Below, piece by piece: positions 49,708 to 60,464 of a stretch of DNA of 64,000 bases. A program made the position numbers and the translations under genes. Every line of letters begins with the position of its first letter. Position 1 is the first letter of the stretch. The DNA is from Magnolia sinica (Eukaryota; Streptophyta; Magnoliopsida; Magnoliales; Magnoliaceae), in NCBI RefSeq assembly GCF_029962835.1, contig NC_080577.1, forward strand, positions 8,532,501 to 8,596,500, given 5' to 3'. A model generated the notes under the pieces. The model had not been told where the DNA came from and did not search any database. It saw only the letters and a program-made list of their open reading frames with translations.

Positions 49708-52518
49708 TGTAACACTCTAGCACTCCGATATTTGGCTTTCAAATGTCCTCAGGTGTTACCTAGAAAACCATTCGATGTCCCCACGTGTACACGCGTGTGT
49801 GAACCTAAGGCATAGAAGAGTTAGGTCGAGCTTAAACCTAAGAGACCGAACTCAAGCAAAATTCGTACTCATCTTGCTAATACTACATGACCATTTGTGG
49901 GACCCAAATTCTCGGATCCCCAGATCAATAGGCTAGTATGTCCGATTAGGAGGGACCTGCCCTAGAAGCACATCATATTGAATATTCAAATTTGGGATTG
50001 ATCAATGCCACACATTCAATCGGTCCCTAGCGGCCAGACAATCGACCCTTTACCCGACCCTACCAAAGATGAGAAGTCCCAAGCCTACCCTAGGGTACGT
50101 CCAATTGTATATCCAACTCGTCAGTTGGACTGGTCCGTTGTAATCTTTACATGGGTCACCTTAAGCCAGAACATTAGGTACAATAATCAATGGTTGGACG
50201 CTTTGCTCAATACCTAAGACCTAAGAATAGTGACTAAGGTCGATTCTGGATGAAATAGGTCCTGTCGCATTAACCAGCAGGAGTAGCCCAAAATCAGGAC
50301 AAAGTTAGCATCTGTTGGTTCGATCGACCAATCATCGGCTCCTGTTGGTCCGACCGATATTGTCGTCAATCCGACCAATAGCTCACATTAAGCTATGAAA
50401 TTGTTCTAGGTTATAAATACCCATTTTCCCCTTTACTTCGTCCCAAGCCCTAAAATGAGAGATTGAGAGAGTGGGGAGGAGAGAATAGAGAGGGAGATTG
50501 TGAGTGCGCGGGTGATTAGCATGGATTTCTTCACCCCGGATGTCACAAGCCATCTCGAATCACCTCCGGCCATCTTGCGTTCCTTTTAGTTAGATCATGG
50601 AGCCCTTCTTGTCATGTAGCATTGTGTGGCTTTGAGTGGGAGTCATGCATGATGCGTAGCTTTGCTAGAGCCTTGGATTTTGCCACCCTAGCCATTTGTT
50701 GAACCCCCTGAGGAAAGTGAACCCTTTCTAAATCCCTGTTTCAAACCCTGATTTGGGGAATATTGATGTTGAAGCATCAAATTGAAGTTGTATCTTAGGG
50801 TTTTTCTAATTTTTAGCCCTAAAAGATGGTTCCGACAAGTCGTGCCCAAATTGGAATGGTTGAATTAAGGAATCCTAAAATCCTAAGATAATGATATGCC
50901 CTTCACATTTTTCCTTGACATTTTTGACCTAGTAATAGTCTCAACCACCGAATGAAGATGTCTATTACTTTAAATCATATGATAACTCTTGTAATGCATC
51001 TCACACGTATCAATTAAGGATGTTTGGATAGGATTCATGACATGTTTAGAATCCTGTATGAATTCACATAATATGTTTAGTTCTTCTATAGGTTGAAACA
51101 CACATGCACTTCCTAACACACTTGAATCTGTTGCCTGTCCCTTAAATTTTATATGGACGTGTAATCATGGTATGTTGTAGGGTGAATAACATGCATTGTG
51201 GGTTAAATGGTTTAGATTAGCGATACACGACAATTAGAATCCACTTGGGAGATCGACAAGGATATGGACAATTCTGGATAGGCCCGTGTGATTCGGACCG
51301 CCCTATTGCGATACAATCCTTGGGACGATAGTGTTGTAACAGTGATGTGAATGGTTGAATTACACATATGGGATTGTGCCTAAGACTATTGGTCACCTTG
51401 CGTTTGCGATTAAATTAGAGTTGGTTGCGGATTTGTTATCCTCAAGAATCACCCTACCTTGTTGGCTTGCCTTACTGGCTTGTTCGAAAAACCTTTTTTG
51501 TTAGTAATGGTAAGGTCCATGCATTGGATCAAGGTCGATCACTAGTTGTCAAGGCTTATTAAATGGTTGTTTATGAATCGGACTAATAAAGGTTAACTTA
51601 ATCATGCATTCATGGCACACGAGCATTATCGGATGCCTGATTGACTATTTGAAATACCTGTGTACTGTTCGAATGACCCTTGAGCTAGATCAACTATTTA
51701 AATGACCCAAGCTCTTATTTATAAGAATGAGTCGACTATTTGAAAGACACATTCCCTTTGCATTTAAATGAGCTAACTGTTTGAAAGGTCCATTCATTGG
51801 TCTGGCTGGATGTGTGTCCCCAAAGCGAAGAACGTGTGCATGCACCCATGTATTTAAATAATATGCATTATAAACCATGATTGTTTTGTACGTTTCATGT
51901 GAAACTATACTTGATTAATATATCTATGTTGTAATCTTGATGGGATTTATCACTAAGTTAGGCACTCATCATCTATATGTGCATTTGCACCCAACCATAC
52001 AGCGAGAGCATTGACGAATTGTGACGAGGTTAACCCTGGGATGTCCTGTCTGGAGTTTTGGGGAGCTAGCTATCGGGGGAGTTGCATATATGCTGGGCTT
52101 GTAGTTTTGGGGAGCTTGCTATCGGGGTTTTGGGGAGCTTGTTATCGAGGTGTCCTGTCTGGAGTTTTGGGGAGCTTACTATCAGGGGAGTTGCCATATA
52201 TGCTGGGCTTGTAGTTTATGTACTCATACATTTAGTTATAATGGATATTTGGTCCCCTACTGAGGGACCCATTTTGGATGATATACTCGAAATTACCTTA
52301 ATGTGGCTTGATTGCATTCGTTGTAGTTATCTATGCTTTTCTTTGAATATGCTATTAACTGCACGCTATTCTGATTAATTTCAAATTCGAAATGAATGTT
52401 AAATTGATTAATTACCCACGTGAGTGAATTTTCCCCACGTGCCACATTCATAAGCAACTCTCGAGTTTGTGTAGATAGAGCATCATTGATCTCGAGTGGT
52501 TCAAACCAGGGTGTTGTT
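49708..52518 (+). mobile_element. Possible long solo LTR (Ty3/gypsy)
   Basis: Starts TGTAACACTCTAGCACTCC and ends near CCAGGGTGTTGTTA, i.e. short inverted ends of the TGTAACACCC type. It contains a TATA-like TTATAAATACCC at about 50414 and long non-coding sequence, as in ~2.5-3 kb LTRs of Tekay/Del-type chromoviruses. No matching 5-bp target duplication was found and no internal region adjoins, so both ends and family are tentative. Confidence 0.4.
52038..52215 (+). repeat. Minisatellite with GTTTTGGGGAGCT units
   Basis: Four copies of GTTTTGGGGAGCT(T/A)..TATC(G/A)GG alternate with two copies of ATATATGCTGGGCTTGTAGTTT. It lies inside the LTR-like stretch. Open frames here are a by-product of the repeat. 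Confidence 0.85.
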
Positions 52519-53194
52519 AGTGTCATGGCCAATGCACCTTACTATTTTTAAATGATAACACCCCAGGATAAGAAACCTGAGCCTCTATAATCAGGAGTCA
52601 TATTTTCAAGCCGTTATAGTAATCCAACTTGTCTATGTTACTATGCCAGACCGACTTTAGCATAAGAATTGCGTAGTTCCACCCATCTATGTTGGTACAC
52701 TAGACTAGATCGCAAGGATAACTTTCTCTTCTCTTTCAATAGTGTAATTCTCTTCATTTACATCCAATTTGTTGGACCAAAGAAGACTTAAATCTATGAA
52801 CTCTCCATTTTACACCACCGATATTAGATCGCCGAGAAATACTTTTATAAGTTTTTTTTTTTTTCATTTTAATTAATGCAACCGGGTTTCTTCTACTTTT
52901 ACATGGTAAGAATTAGATTATCTCTATTATCATAATAAGAAAAAAAAAACTTTTAATTAAAAGGTAACATGAACTCATTAGAAAAGCAAACACTTTCATT
53001 TACAAATCACCTTATTTCATTTACAAGTGGCTGAATAAACGACCTAACTACTTCAATTCTTGATCATAGCCAATTGTTCGCAGTCTCTTTATTTATCTTG
53101 ATGCTAGTAATCATGAGCTCTGGAACCACCGACACAAAACACATCTACTAACAACTAAATTTCAAGCAAGACCTTCACCTAATATGGTATGACC
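52519..53194. other. AT-rich intergenic DNA
   Basis: Poly(T) near 52851-52864 and A-rich runs; nothing recognised. Confidence 0.35.
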
Positions 53195-53425
53195 CTTGTG
53201 GTGGGGCCCACCTAGAAGTATGTATTCTATATCCATGCCATCCATGCGTTTTTCCAAATCATTTTAGGGCATAAGCAAAATTGATGACAAAGATCAAAAT
53301 CTCAAGTGTACCATACTATAAGAAACAATGGTTATTAAATGTCCTACCATTAAAAACTTCATAAGGCCCATCATAATGTTTTTTTTTCTTCCAACCTTTG
53401 GTAAGGTCACACAAACCTGGATGAT
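53195..53425. mobile_element. Foldback MITE fragment (left half)
   Basis: Left arm GTGGGGCCCACCTAGAAGTATGT..CCATGCCATCCATGCG and the following interior up to GGTCACACAAACCTGGATGATGGG. The right half is absent. Confidence 0.65.
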
Positions 53426-53512
53426 GGGGAAATTGTGTATGAAACACTCACTGACTAACCTTGGTGAATCAAACTTATTGCATGCATTTACAGTACAAGT
53501 GTCAACCATACA

Positions 53513-53619
53513 TACAACACCCTGATCCATAGCTCTAAGTGGTAGACTGAGTGAAAGATACCTCATTTTAGATCTTGGTATCGATCCCTAGTGGGGGTGG
53601 CTAACAAAAAAATAAATGG
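53513..53619 (+). mobile_element. tRNA-derived SINE with 10-bp target duplication
   Basis: AAGTGGTAGACTGAG (A-box-like), TCTTGGTATCGATCCC (B-box-like) and an A-rich tail. It is flanked by CAACCATACA at 53503-53512 and 53620-53629. A SINE family different from that at 38296. Confidence 0.7.
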
Positions 53620-53866
53620 CAACCATACAATCAATCCAAGCTGTCCAAGATGAGGCACTCGTGGATGGGACACTAGCCAAAACTCACAAAATCGAGCATT
53701 CCTAACCACCAAAACAAATGTATGTTCTCAGTTGAATCTAGACTCTTGAAAATATGTTATGATCATTCCCTTATTAAATATACAGCATTACGTAAACAAT
53801 GGGAATTCTAGGATGTGTTCCAAAACTGGTCTAGGTTGGTAAGTAGTCTGCCAAGGGCTGTCAATG

Positions 53867-54430
53867 CACTACAAGAAATCTCACCTTTACCGACGAAAAT
53901 TTTCATCACTAAAAGCCAAATTTTCGTAGCCAAAATGTTTTAGCGACGAAAATAAAGACCGACGTAAAAAGTTTTTATCAACGAAAAATTTTAATCGTTG
54001 GCAAAGGCAAGCTTTTTAGCGACGAATTTTTTCATCGCTAAAAAAACTTTTACCGACGAATTGTTTCGTTGCTAAAAAACTTTTACAAAACTTTTAGTGA
54101 CAAATATTTTCGTCGCTAAAAAATAAATGTTAAACTTTTAGCGACGATAGTTTTCGTCGCTAAAAATACTTACAAAACTTTTAGCGACAAATATTTTTAT
54201 CGCTAAAAAATAAATGTTAAACTTTTAGCGATGATAGTTTTCATTGCTAAAAATAATTACAAAACTTTTAGCGATGATAGTTTTCGTCACTGAAAATAAT
54301 TACAAACCTTTTAACGACCTAAATTTTTGTCGCTAAAAAATACGTAAAAAACTTTTACCGACGAAAATTTTCGTAGGTAAAAATATTTACAAAATGTTTA
54401 CCTAAGAAAATTTTTGTAGGTAAAAGTCTC
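53867..54430. repeat. CACTA-type end with subterminal repeats (left)
   Basis: CACTACAAGAAA terminus followed by about 550 bases of AAACTTTTAGCGACGA and its mirror TCGTCGCTAAAA, repeated more than a dozen times with small changes (GACGAAAATTTTCGTC). Confidence 0.85.
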
Positions 54431-54714
54431 TTTTTAAAAAAAAAATATTCCAGCACAAAATTTCACACAAAATTCCTGATATACACCTATTACAATATAT
54501 TTCATCATATTCATCCTGATATACACCTGTTATATAATATATTTCATCATATTCACATTCACATCCATCTAAACCCAAACTAGTAAATCCATCCAAACAT
54601 AAGCAACATTTATCCAAACACAAACAATCTTATCCACATCACATTTATTCACGCTTAAATACATATAAGCTTAACATCATAAACAAAAATATAAAAAATT
54701 ACAAAGACGAAGGC

Positions 54715-55435
54715 GGAGGTTTAAGTTTAGGTTATAAGTATATGTTTTAGAATTTGAGAATAAGTTAGGTTAAGGTTATAAGTATAGGTTTAGGTTATGG
54801 GTTAAGGTTTAGGTTTAGGTTAAGGTTATAAGTATAGGTTATAGGTTTAGGTTTAGGTTAAGGTTATAAGTATAGGTTACAGGTTTAGGTTTAGGTTATA
54901 AGTATAGGTTTTGGGATTTAAGAATAGGTTTAGGTTAAGGTTATAATTATAAGTTTAGGTTATAGGTTATAGGTTAAGGTTTAGGTTTAGGTTTAGGTTT
55001 AAGTTATAAGTATATTTTTTGGGATTTGAGAAAGGTTAAGGTTATAGGTTTAGGGATTTGAGAATACATTTAGGTTTTAGGTTTAGGTTTAGGTTATAGG
55101 TTTAGGTTAAGGTTATAGTTTATAGGTTATAGCTTTTGAGAATTGAGAATAGGTTAAGGTTTAGGTTTAGGAAATCAGGTTCGGGTTCGGGATCAGGTTT
55201 AGGTTTGGGTTTAGGTTTTAGGTTATATGTTATAAGTTTATGTTATAGGTTAAGATTTGGGTTATGGGTTATAGGTTATAAGTATAGGTTTAGGTTTAGG
55301 CTTAGGTTTAGGTTATAAGTATAGGTTTTGGGAATTGAGAATAAGTTTAGGTTAAGGTTATAAGTATAAGTTTAGGTTATAGGTTAAGGTTTAGGTTTAG
55401 GTTATAAGAATAAGTTTTGGAATTTTTTTAAATGC
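54715..55435 (+). repeat. Telomere-like degenerate repeat block
   Basis: About 720 bases of TTTAGG, TTATAGG and TTAAGG words in one orientation (GGTTTAGGTTTAGGTTAAGG). This is close to the plant telomere unit TTTAGGG, though most units lack the third G. A degenerate, interstitial telomere-like satellite or minisatellite. Confidence 0.85.
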
Positions 55436-55869
55436 TTTCACATAGTTTTAGATGGAATGGCCCACCTGAGTTTCGTATACGGATGATTTTTGAGATATCT
55501 CATAAGCTAAAGGGGACACATCAAATGCATGGTGTTGATGTTCGACACACATCATGATGGCCCCCACAAAACTTACTAACATTAATTCTTAGGTTCTCAG
55601 GGTGTCAATAAGTTGGGTCACAATTTTGACCAGAATATTTGACCCATTTTACATGTCTGGTCCATTCACTCTATTTTACTGATTATTACCCTCAATTTGA
55701 CTAGTTACTTGCCCCGATTATACTACATATGAGAAAGATATTGGGCAAACAAGATTGATCACCAATTTGAGTGAATTCTGATTTAAACATCTGAAGTTAT
55801 TTACTCTTCAATCTGGACTGATCAAATTGTCCAATAATGGTTAAAGGTTGTTCATAATATCAAAAATAT

Positions 55870-56095
55870 ATGAATGAATAGAAAACACAAACATCACCTT
55901 GATCTAAAACTTCTATGGCCTCCAAGAAATTTTAAATGGTAGAGGTTCAATAACACCATTTCCTATGGTGTGGTCCACTTGAGCTTTGGATATGCTTCCT
56001 TTTTGTTCTTTAGGCCTCAAATTATCTGTTAACATGGATGAATGGAGTGGATAAAATAAACAAATAAATAACAGTGGACCCCACAGAGTTTACTC
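55870..56095. mobile_element. Foldback MITE fragment (right half)
   Basis: Runs from CACAAACATCACCTTGATC through ATGGTGTGGTCCACTTGAGC to the right arm ATGGAGTGGATAAAATAAAC..GGACCCCACAGAG. Confidence 0.65.
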
Positions 56096-56464
56096 TGGTA
56101 AGGGTAACGAGTAACTCACCTAAATGTAGTGGAGAAGGGTTTCCTTAAAACATTCATAATCATATATTGGGCCTGCCTAAATGTGATTCACATATCCAAC
56201 CCACTCATTGTGTGTGTCCCACTTGGATGAGGGGTCGGATCAAGTTTCAACCGCATCCAAAACTCATGTGGCCCCACCAAGTGCTTTTATATTTTTAAGG
56301 ATGTCTTCACATAGTTTTAGATGTGAATGCAGACCCCCAAATGAATGAGAAGTAAATCTCTCTGAAAATTGTGAAAGACTGTTTCCTGACTGAGTTTTTC
56401 ATATGTGAATGCAGACCCTCAAATGAATGGGAAGCTGATCTCTCAATCTTGCCTTATGGCAGGA

Positions 56465-56600
56465 ACTGTGGGGTCCACTGTGTTGCATGTGCTTTACACA
56501 CCCTGTCCATCCCTTTTGCCAGCTCATTTTCGAGCGTAAGTCCCAAAATGAAGCAGATCCAAAGTTCATGTGGACTGCAAACAAGGTGATTAAATTGTTT
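56465..56600. mobile_element. Foldback MITE fragment (left quarter)
   Basis: GTGGGGTCCACTGTGTTGCATGTG..CCTGTCCATCCC then AAAATGAAGCAGATCCAAAG, where it breaks off. It lies 180 bases before the first SSRP1 exon, in what would be an intron. Confidence 0.65.
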
Positions 56601-56777
56601 GGCATTTCATGCTTGAGACCTTTAACTGTTTGCAAACATGTTTAACAATCATTTTTATCTTTGCAAGTATGGTTCCATAACTGAACATCGAGTTGAGTTG
56701 TTTTTTTTTTTTTTTTTTTTTTAATTTTAAACTATCGTTCCGCTTTGTTTAGACCATGCCCTATTTTTTCTTCACAG

Positions 56778-57516
56778 TGGAAAAGGGTTGAAAATTATGA
56801 GCTTTGGAGTAAGCCAACGACAGACTAATGGTGTTGAAGATGCTCTTCAGGCTACTAATGATGATGCTGTAGATCCACATCTTGAACGGATTAAAAATGA
56901 AGCTGGTGGTGAGGAAAGCGATGAAGAGGTACTCTTAGTCGTCGGTGATCACTGTTACATTTTATCCCATATGAAATATGGGTACTTAATGATAGCTTTC
57001 ATGGATTCATTATTTGCAGGATGAAGATTTTGTTGTGGAGAAGGATGATGGAGGCTCTCCTACTGATGATTCTGGAGATGAAGAATCAGATGCTAGTGAA
57101 AGCGGTGATGACAAAGAAGTAAACTACATCAACTCCCTTGTTTTTACTCCTTACCTTGTTTCAATAGAAGTTGGGTAACTAGAAAGTTCTGATACTTGAG
57201 TTTGACATGGCAATTTATGTAATCGCCATTGCTGTTTTAGAATGTTTTGGTGCTTTTGATTACATACTATAGCTTTTTCATCAATGTCTGGCCATGAAAG
57301 TTAATACTTCTTTCTCTTTTCTTCCCATTTCAGAAGCCTCCCAAGAAGGAAGCTAAGAAAGAAGCAGCTGCTCCTAAGGCATCTTCTTCTAAGAGGAAAT
57401 CCAAGGATGGAGATGAAGATGGTTCAAAGAAGAGAAAACCAAAGAAGAAAAAGGATCCTAATGCACCAAAGAGAGCTATGTCTGCTTTCATGTTCTTCTC
57501 ACAAGCCGAAAGAGAT
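56778..57516 (+). pseudogene. SSRP1: SSRP1 (FACT subunit) gene fragment, three C-terminal exons
   Basis: Exons 56778-56928, 57020-57118 and 57334-57516, all with GT/AG borders and open frames. The protein reads GKGLKIM.., then DAVDPHLERIKNEAGG, an acidic stretch (DEDFVVEKDDGGSPTDDSGD), a Lys-rich stretch and [20 protein letters not shown]. That is the end of the middle domain, the acidic/basic linker and the first third of the HMG box of plant SSRP1, the FACT histone-chaperone subunit. The remainder of the HMG box is not found in the following 6.4 kb, nor are the N-terminal domains in the preceding 10 kb. I therefore call it a gene fragment, probably carried by the surrounding CACTA-like element. 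The alternative is a true SSRP1 locus with very long introns; the absence of stops in all three exons leaves that open. Confidence 0.8.
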
Positions 57517-58326
57517 GTAAGTTGTTTTTGGTATGCCATGCTGGTTTTTGCTTCTTGTTGCCTTTAAAAGTTGAGTCCTAGGATGCATTTGGGTGTTCAC
57601 AGTTCCCAAAGCAGAAAGGCATGCTGCTGCCAAAATCTGGTTGAAGTAGCACGCCAAAACGTGATTATTTGAATCCACTTAATATGGGGGCTCCATTTCT
57701 GCGCCGCCATATACACCAAGCCCCCCCATTTCTGCCCTACTCACATCCAAACCACATTTTGAAGAATCTCAGCCAAAATGTCTCTGTTACCTAAGAAGGG
57801 TGGCGAGTATTGAGTATGGCAAGTTAAAAAGTTTGTAGGATATGAGTACCTAAAGGGCCGTTTGTTTTACAAATTACCACAATATGGTAACATAAATATG
57901 TAATGATTATCTAAATCTATTTTTTTAAAGACCATAATACTCCCATTTTCATGTGCAGGTGTCTCTATTAGATCCCACCTCATATGTAGTGGTGGTGACT
58001 ACATCGATGACCGTTAATCTATATGCCTTCACTATTTTTGAAGTTTTCCATTGAGGCGGATTGCGTGGTCACCGAACACTACTGAACTTCATGGTAGCAA
58101 GCCTATGTGAAGCCACAGAAGTTTCGAGTAAGCCGGTGGATTCAAAAATTCAGAACATTCTATCTGACCCCATCATGAGACAGGTATGCTTTTAGGAGTT
58201 TTTATGGTGGTCATGGTTGAGGCATTATCTGTTAATACTGTAAAAACTTCACAGTTTTATGTTGGTTATCATTGGTCATGGCATCATCTATCATTTTTCT
58301 GATGATGACATCTCTTCTATGTAAGA

Positions 58327-58480
58327 GTGATTGACCTCTCATGCATCGTGGAACAACTTGAGGCTCAAATTGCAAAGGTGAAAGAAGAAGCTTTCAACAG
58401 GAAAGAGATTCTATAGAAAGTTGAAAGTTGGTACTCACAAATTAACCATGCTACGCAACAAATAGCAGCTCCAAAGGTGC
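58327..58480 (+). pseudogene. MAP65-like exon fragment with in-frame stop
   Basis: The plus-strand frame from 58327 reads VIDLSCIVEQLEAQ, then IAKVKEEAFNRKEIL, stop (TAG at 58414), then KVESW. It resembles the conserved (Q)I(A/S)KAKEEA(F/L)SRK(E/D)IL..VEKW segment of plant MAP65 microtubule-bundling proteins. Only this piece of ~30-40 codons is visible, and it carries a stop, so it is a relic. It lies in the same bounded segment as the SSRP1 exons, 0.8 kb downstream. Confidence 0.65.
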
Positions 58481-58940
58481 CTCATCCCCTTCAGTGTGTT
58501 TCATTTATTCCAACCATTTCTGTAAGATGATATAACCAATTTATTGTCTCCATGTTGTGCTTGCATGCTTAGATTTGTTTCAGTTCGGTTTCTACCCTAC
58601 AAACCATGATCACAAGACCCTACTTATCTTATTTGATGTTATTTAACAAATGAACATTTAATATCATGTCCAAAACAGCAACCTCAAAGAACAGCTTTCA
58701 ACCATACTGGCTATGACCAGCTGGTTTGCAGCAGCCTGGCACAATAAACTAGCAGTAACAAGCCAGAGAGCCAAATTTAGTATCTTAACTGATTCCTTTA
58801 GTATTAATAGACCGTTAACTGTTCGATTGGTATCTTGATGATTATTTTGTCTTGATGAATGTTAAATGGGTTGAAACATGATTACGATATTATTAAACAA
58901 TCGTGTGAATTATTTTTTGAATGACTATCAGGTGTAAGAT

Positions 58941-59366
58941 TCCAAAAAAAAAAAAAAAAAAAAAAAAAAAACTAACGAACCTGACAATTATTTTTTTAAT
59001 TCGCAGCTACTTTAGCGACGGACCAAATCCGTCGCTAATTTCTGAACTGCGACAATGGACTACAGATTTGAGGTCCGTCTCTCCTCATATTAGCGACGGA
59101 TGATCCGTCGCCAATATTTTTAATGATGAAAAATTCGGGTGGTTTTTTCTGAATTTCAGCGACGAATTTTTATTTTTGCGATGGATCTTATCCATCGTTA
59201 CTATGCGATGGACCTTATCTGTCCCAGATTAAATGACAGATTTTATTCGTCGGGAAAAAAAAAGGACCCAATAAACAGCGATGGACCAAGCGACAGACAA
59301 AATCCATCGTTTATTTAGTTTTACGACGGATTTGGTCCATCGTAAATTCATGATTTTGGCGTAGTG
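58941..59366. repeat. CACTA-type end with subterminal repeats (right)
   Basis: A poly(A) run of about 30 (from 58941), then many GCGACGGA..TCCGTCGC motifs in both orientations from about 59012 (AGCGACGGACCAAATCCGTC), ending TTTTGGCGTAGTG. The GTAGTG end is the mirror of CACTAC. Confidence 0.8.
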
Positions 59367-59680
59367 TCATGCATGTGGATCCCATATTCAATGTTATCGT
59401 CTATCATGTGGGGCTATCTCCAATACCCACCTCCTCTCATGTGGAGACCGCCTATATGGATACTCGATTTTGTGGACCCCACCTTCAATGTGGGTCGCCC
59501 ATCGTGCAGCACTTGCTTTAGATGTGAGCCATTCATTAATAGGAGCCTACCTTTGATGTAGACAATCCATTATGTGGCTTGCCTTGATGTGGGGTTCACC
59601 TTTGGTGTGGACCACCCATCATATGGGCCCCACCTTTGATGTAGACCTCGCATCATGTAGGGCCTCCTTTGATACATATT
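59367..59680 (+). repeat. Degenerate minisatellite, CATGTGG/CACCTTTGATGT units
   Basis: Repeated words of the form CCATCATGTGG, GGGCCCCACCTTTGATGT and GTGGACC(A/C)CCCAT at irregular 25-40 base spacing. No coding potential. Confidence 0.6.
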
Positions 59681-60464
59681 AGGGGACATGTTGAGTTGTT
59701 AAAATAATTAATGTGTATGCTACTACTAAATGTCAAAATAATTTTAAAATTATTTTTATGACTTTTGCATGGCTACACCGAAAGTCCAGGACGAAGCTAC
59801 CTTTGATGTCATGAAATGTCTTCACTTTATTGTCATAAACGTCTTCATTATAGTTGTACCTGTCGGGACCGATCCTATTGTGTGGGCACATCCAACCCAC
59901 ACGTACGGTGAGCTGTGACATGATGAAATGCCTGAAAAATTGGGGTCCACCCGACCATAGAAAACAATCGATCGACCACCACCCAAAATCTCTGGAATTC
60001 CTGCGGTGAGCAATCGTGTTATGTGTGTGCCGTCTAATCCGAGTAACAAGTAAACCTACGCCATAGTGATGAGAAACAAGGAGACCTATCTAATTAGGTG
60101 GGCCACACCATAAAATACAATTGACAACCACTCAACTCAATGGCCTAAATGATGGTTGGATCTGAGTGATTTTTGGAGGCAACCACCAGGCAACCACCTT
60201 TCAAGATGGAGCAACCCTTTGGACAGGTTGGATGTCATACACATACTATGGTGGACACTACGTGCAACCCTTGTAGAATAAGCCTGCAGAGGATTCGCGG
60301 AGAAATGGGTGGCTAAAATACCTCCTTTCAAAGCGTCCCCTGGTATTAGGAATCTTTATTAATAATAAGGATGATGTACACTACCTGGGTAGGGCCCACT
60401 GCATCGAGTAGCCAGACGCGGTTTGACTGATGACCCCAGAACTAGCTAAATATAGTTGGTGTGA
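59681..60464. other. Intergenic, nothing recognised
   Basis: No gene or recognised repeat. Open frames lack domains. Confidence 0.35.

Larger units (their letters stand above)
53867..59366. mobile_element. Candidate CACTA (Pack-type) transposon carrying gene fragments
   Basis: Left end CACTACAAGAAATC; right end, read inward on the minus strand, CACTACGCCAAAATC. Both resemble CACTA/En-Spm termini. Each end is followed by an array of short CGACGA/CGACGG motifs in both orientations, the usual subterminal repeats of these elements. No transposase is visible. The 5.5 kb between holds telomere-like repeats, two MITE pieces, three SSRP1 exons and a broken MAP65-like exon. Caveats: the two subterminal motifs differ (TAGCGACGAAAA versus GCGACGGA(C/T)), and no 3-bp target duplication matches directly (ATG on the left, TCA on the right). 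The two ends could therefore belong to two elements. Confidence 0.5.

Noticed and set aside
52038-52215. CRISPR-like regular repeats
   Set aside because: The units are a plant minisatellite without uniform spacers, in an LTR-like context.
54402-54623. Cys/Tyr-rich minus-strand open frame
   Set aside because: A product of a short ~48-base tandem repeat and the CACTA subterminal sequence, not a toxin-like peptide.
55136-55318. Gly/Phe/Arg-rich open frame
   Set aside because: Low-complexity translation of the telomere-like repeat.
57330-57539. Minus-strand open frame over the SSRP1 exon
   Set aside because: A shadow of the Lys-rich plus-strand exon.
58065-58190. Possible extra exon near the MAP65 relic (..ATEVSSKPVDSKIQNIL..)
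   Set aside because: The start of this stretch looks like a MITE flank (GCGGATTGCGTGGTCACC) and I recognise no family for the rest.
53862-59369. TCA on both sides as target duplication of the CACTA candidate
   Set aside because: On the left, TCA is three bases away from the CACTAC terminus, so it cannot be counted as a direct 3-bp flank duplication.
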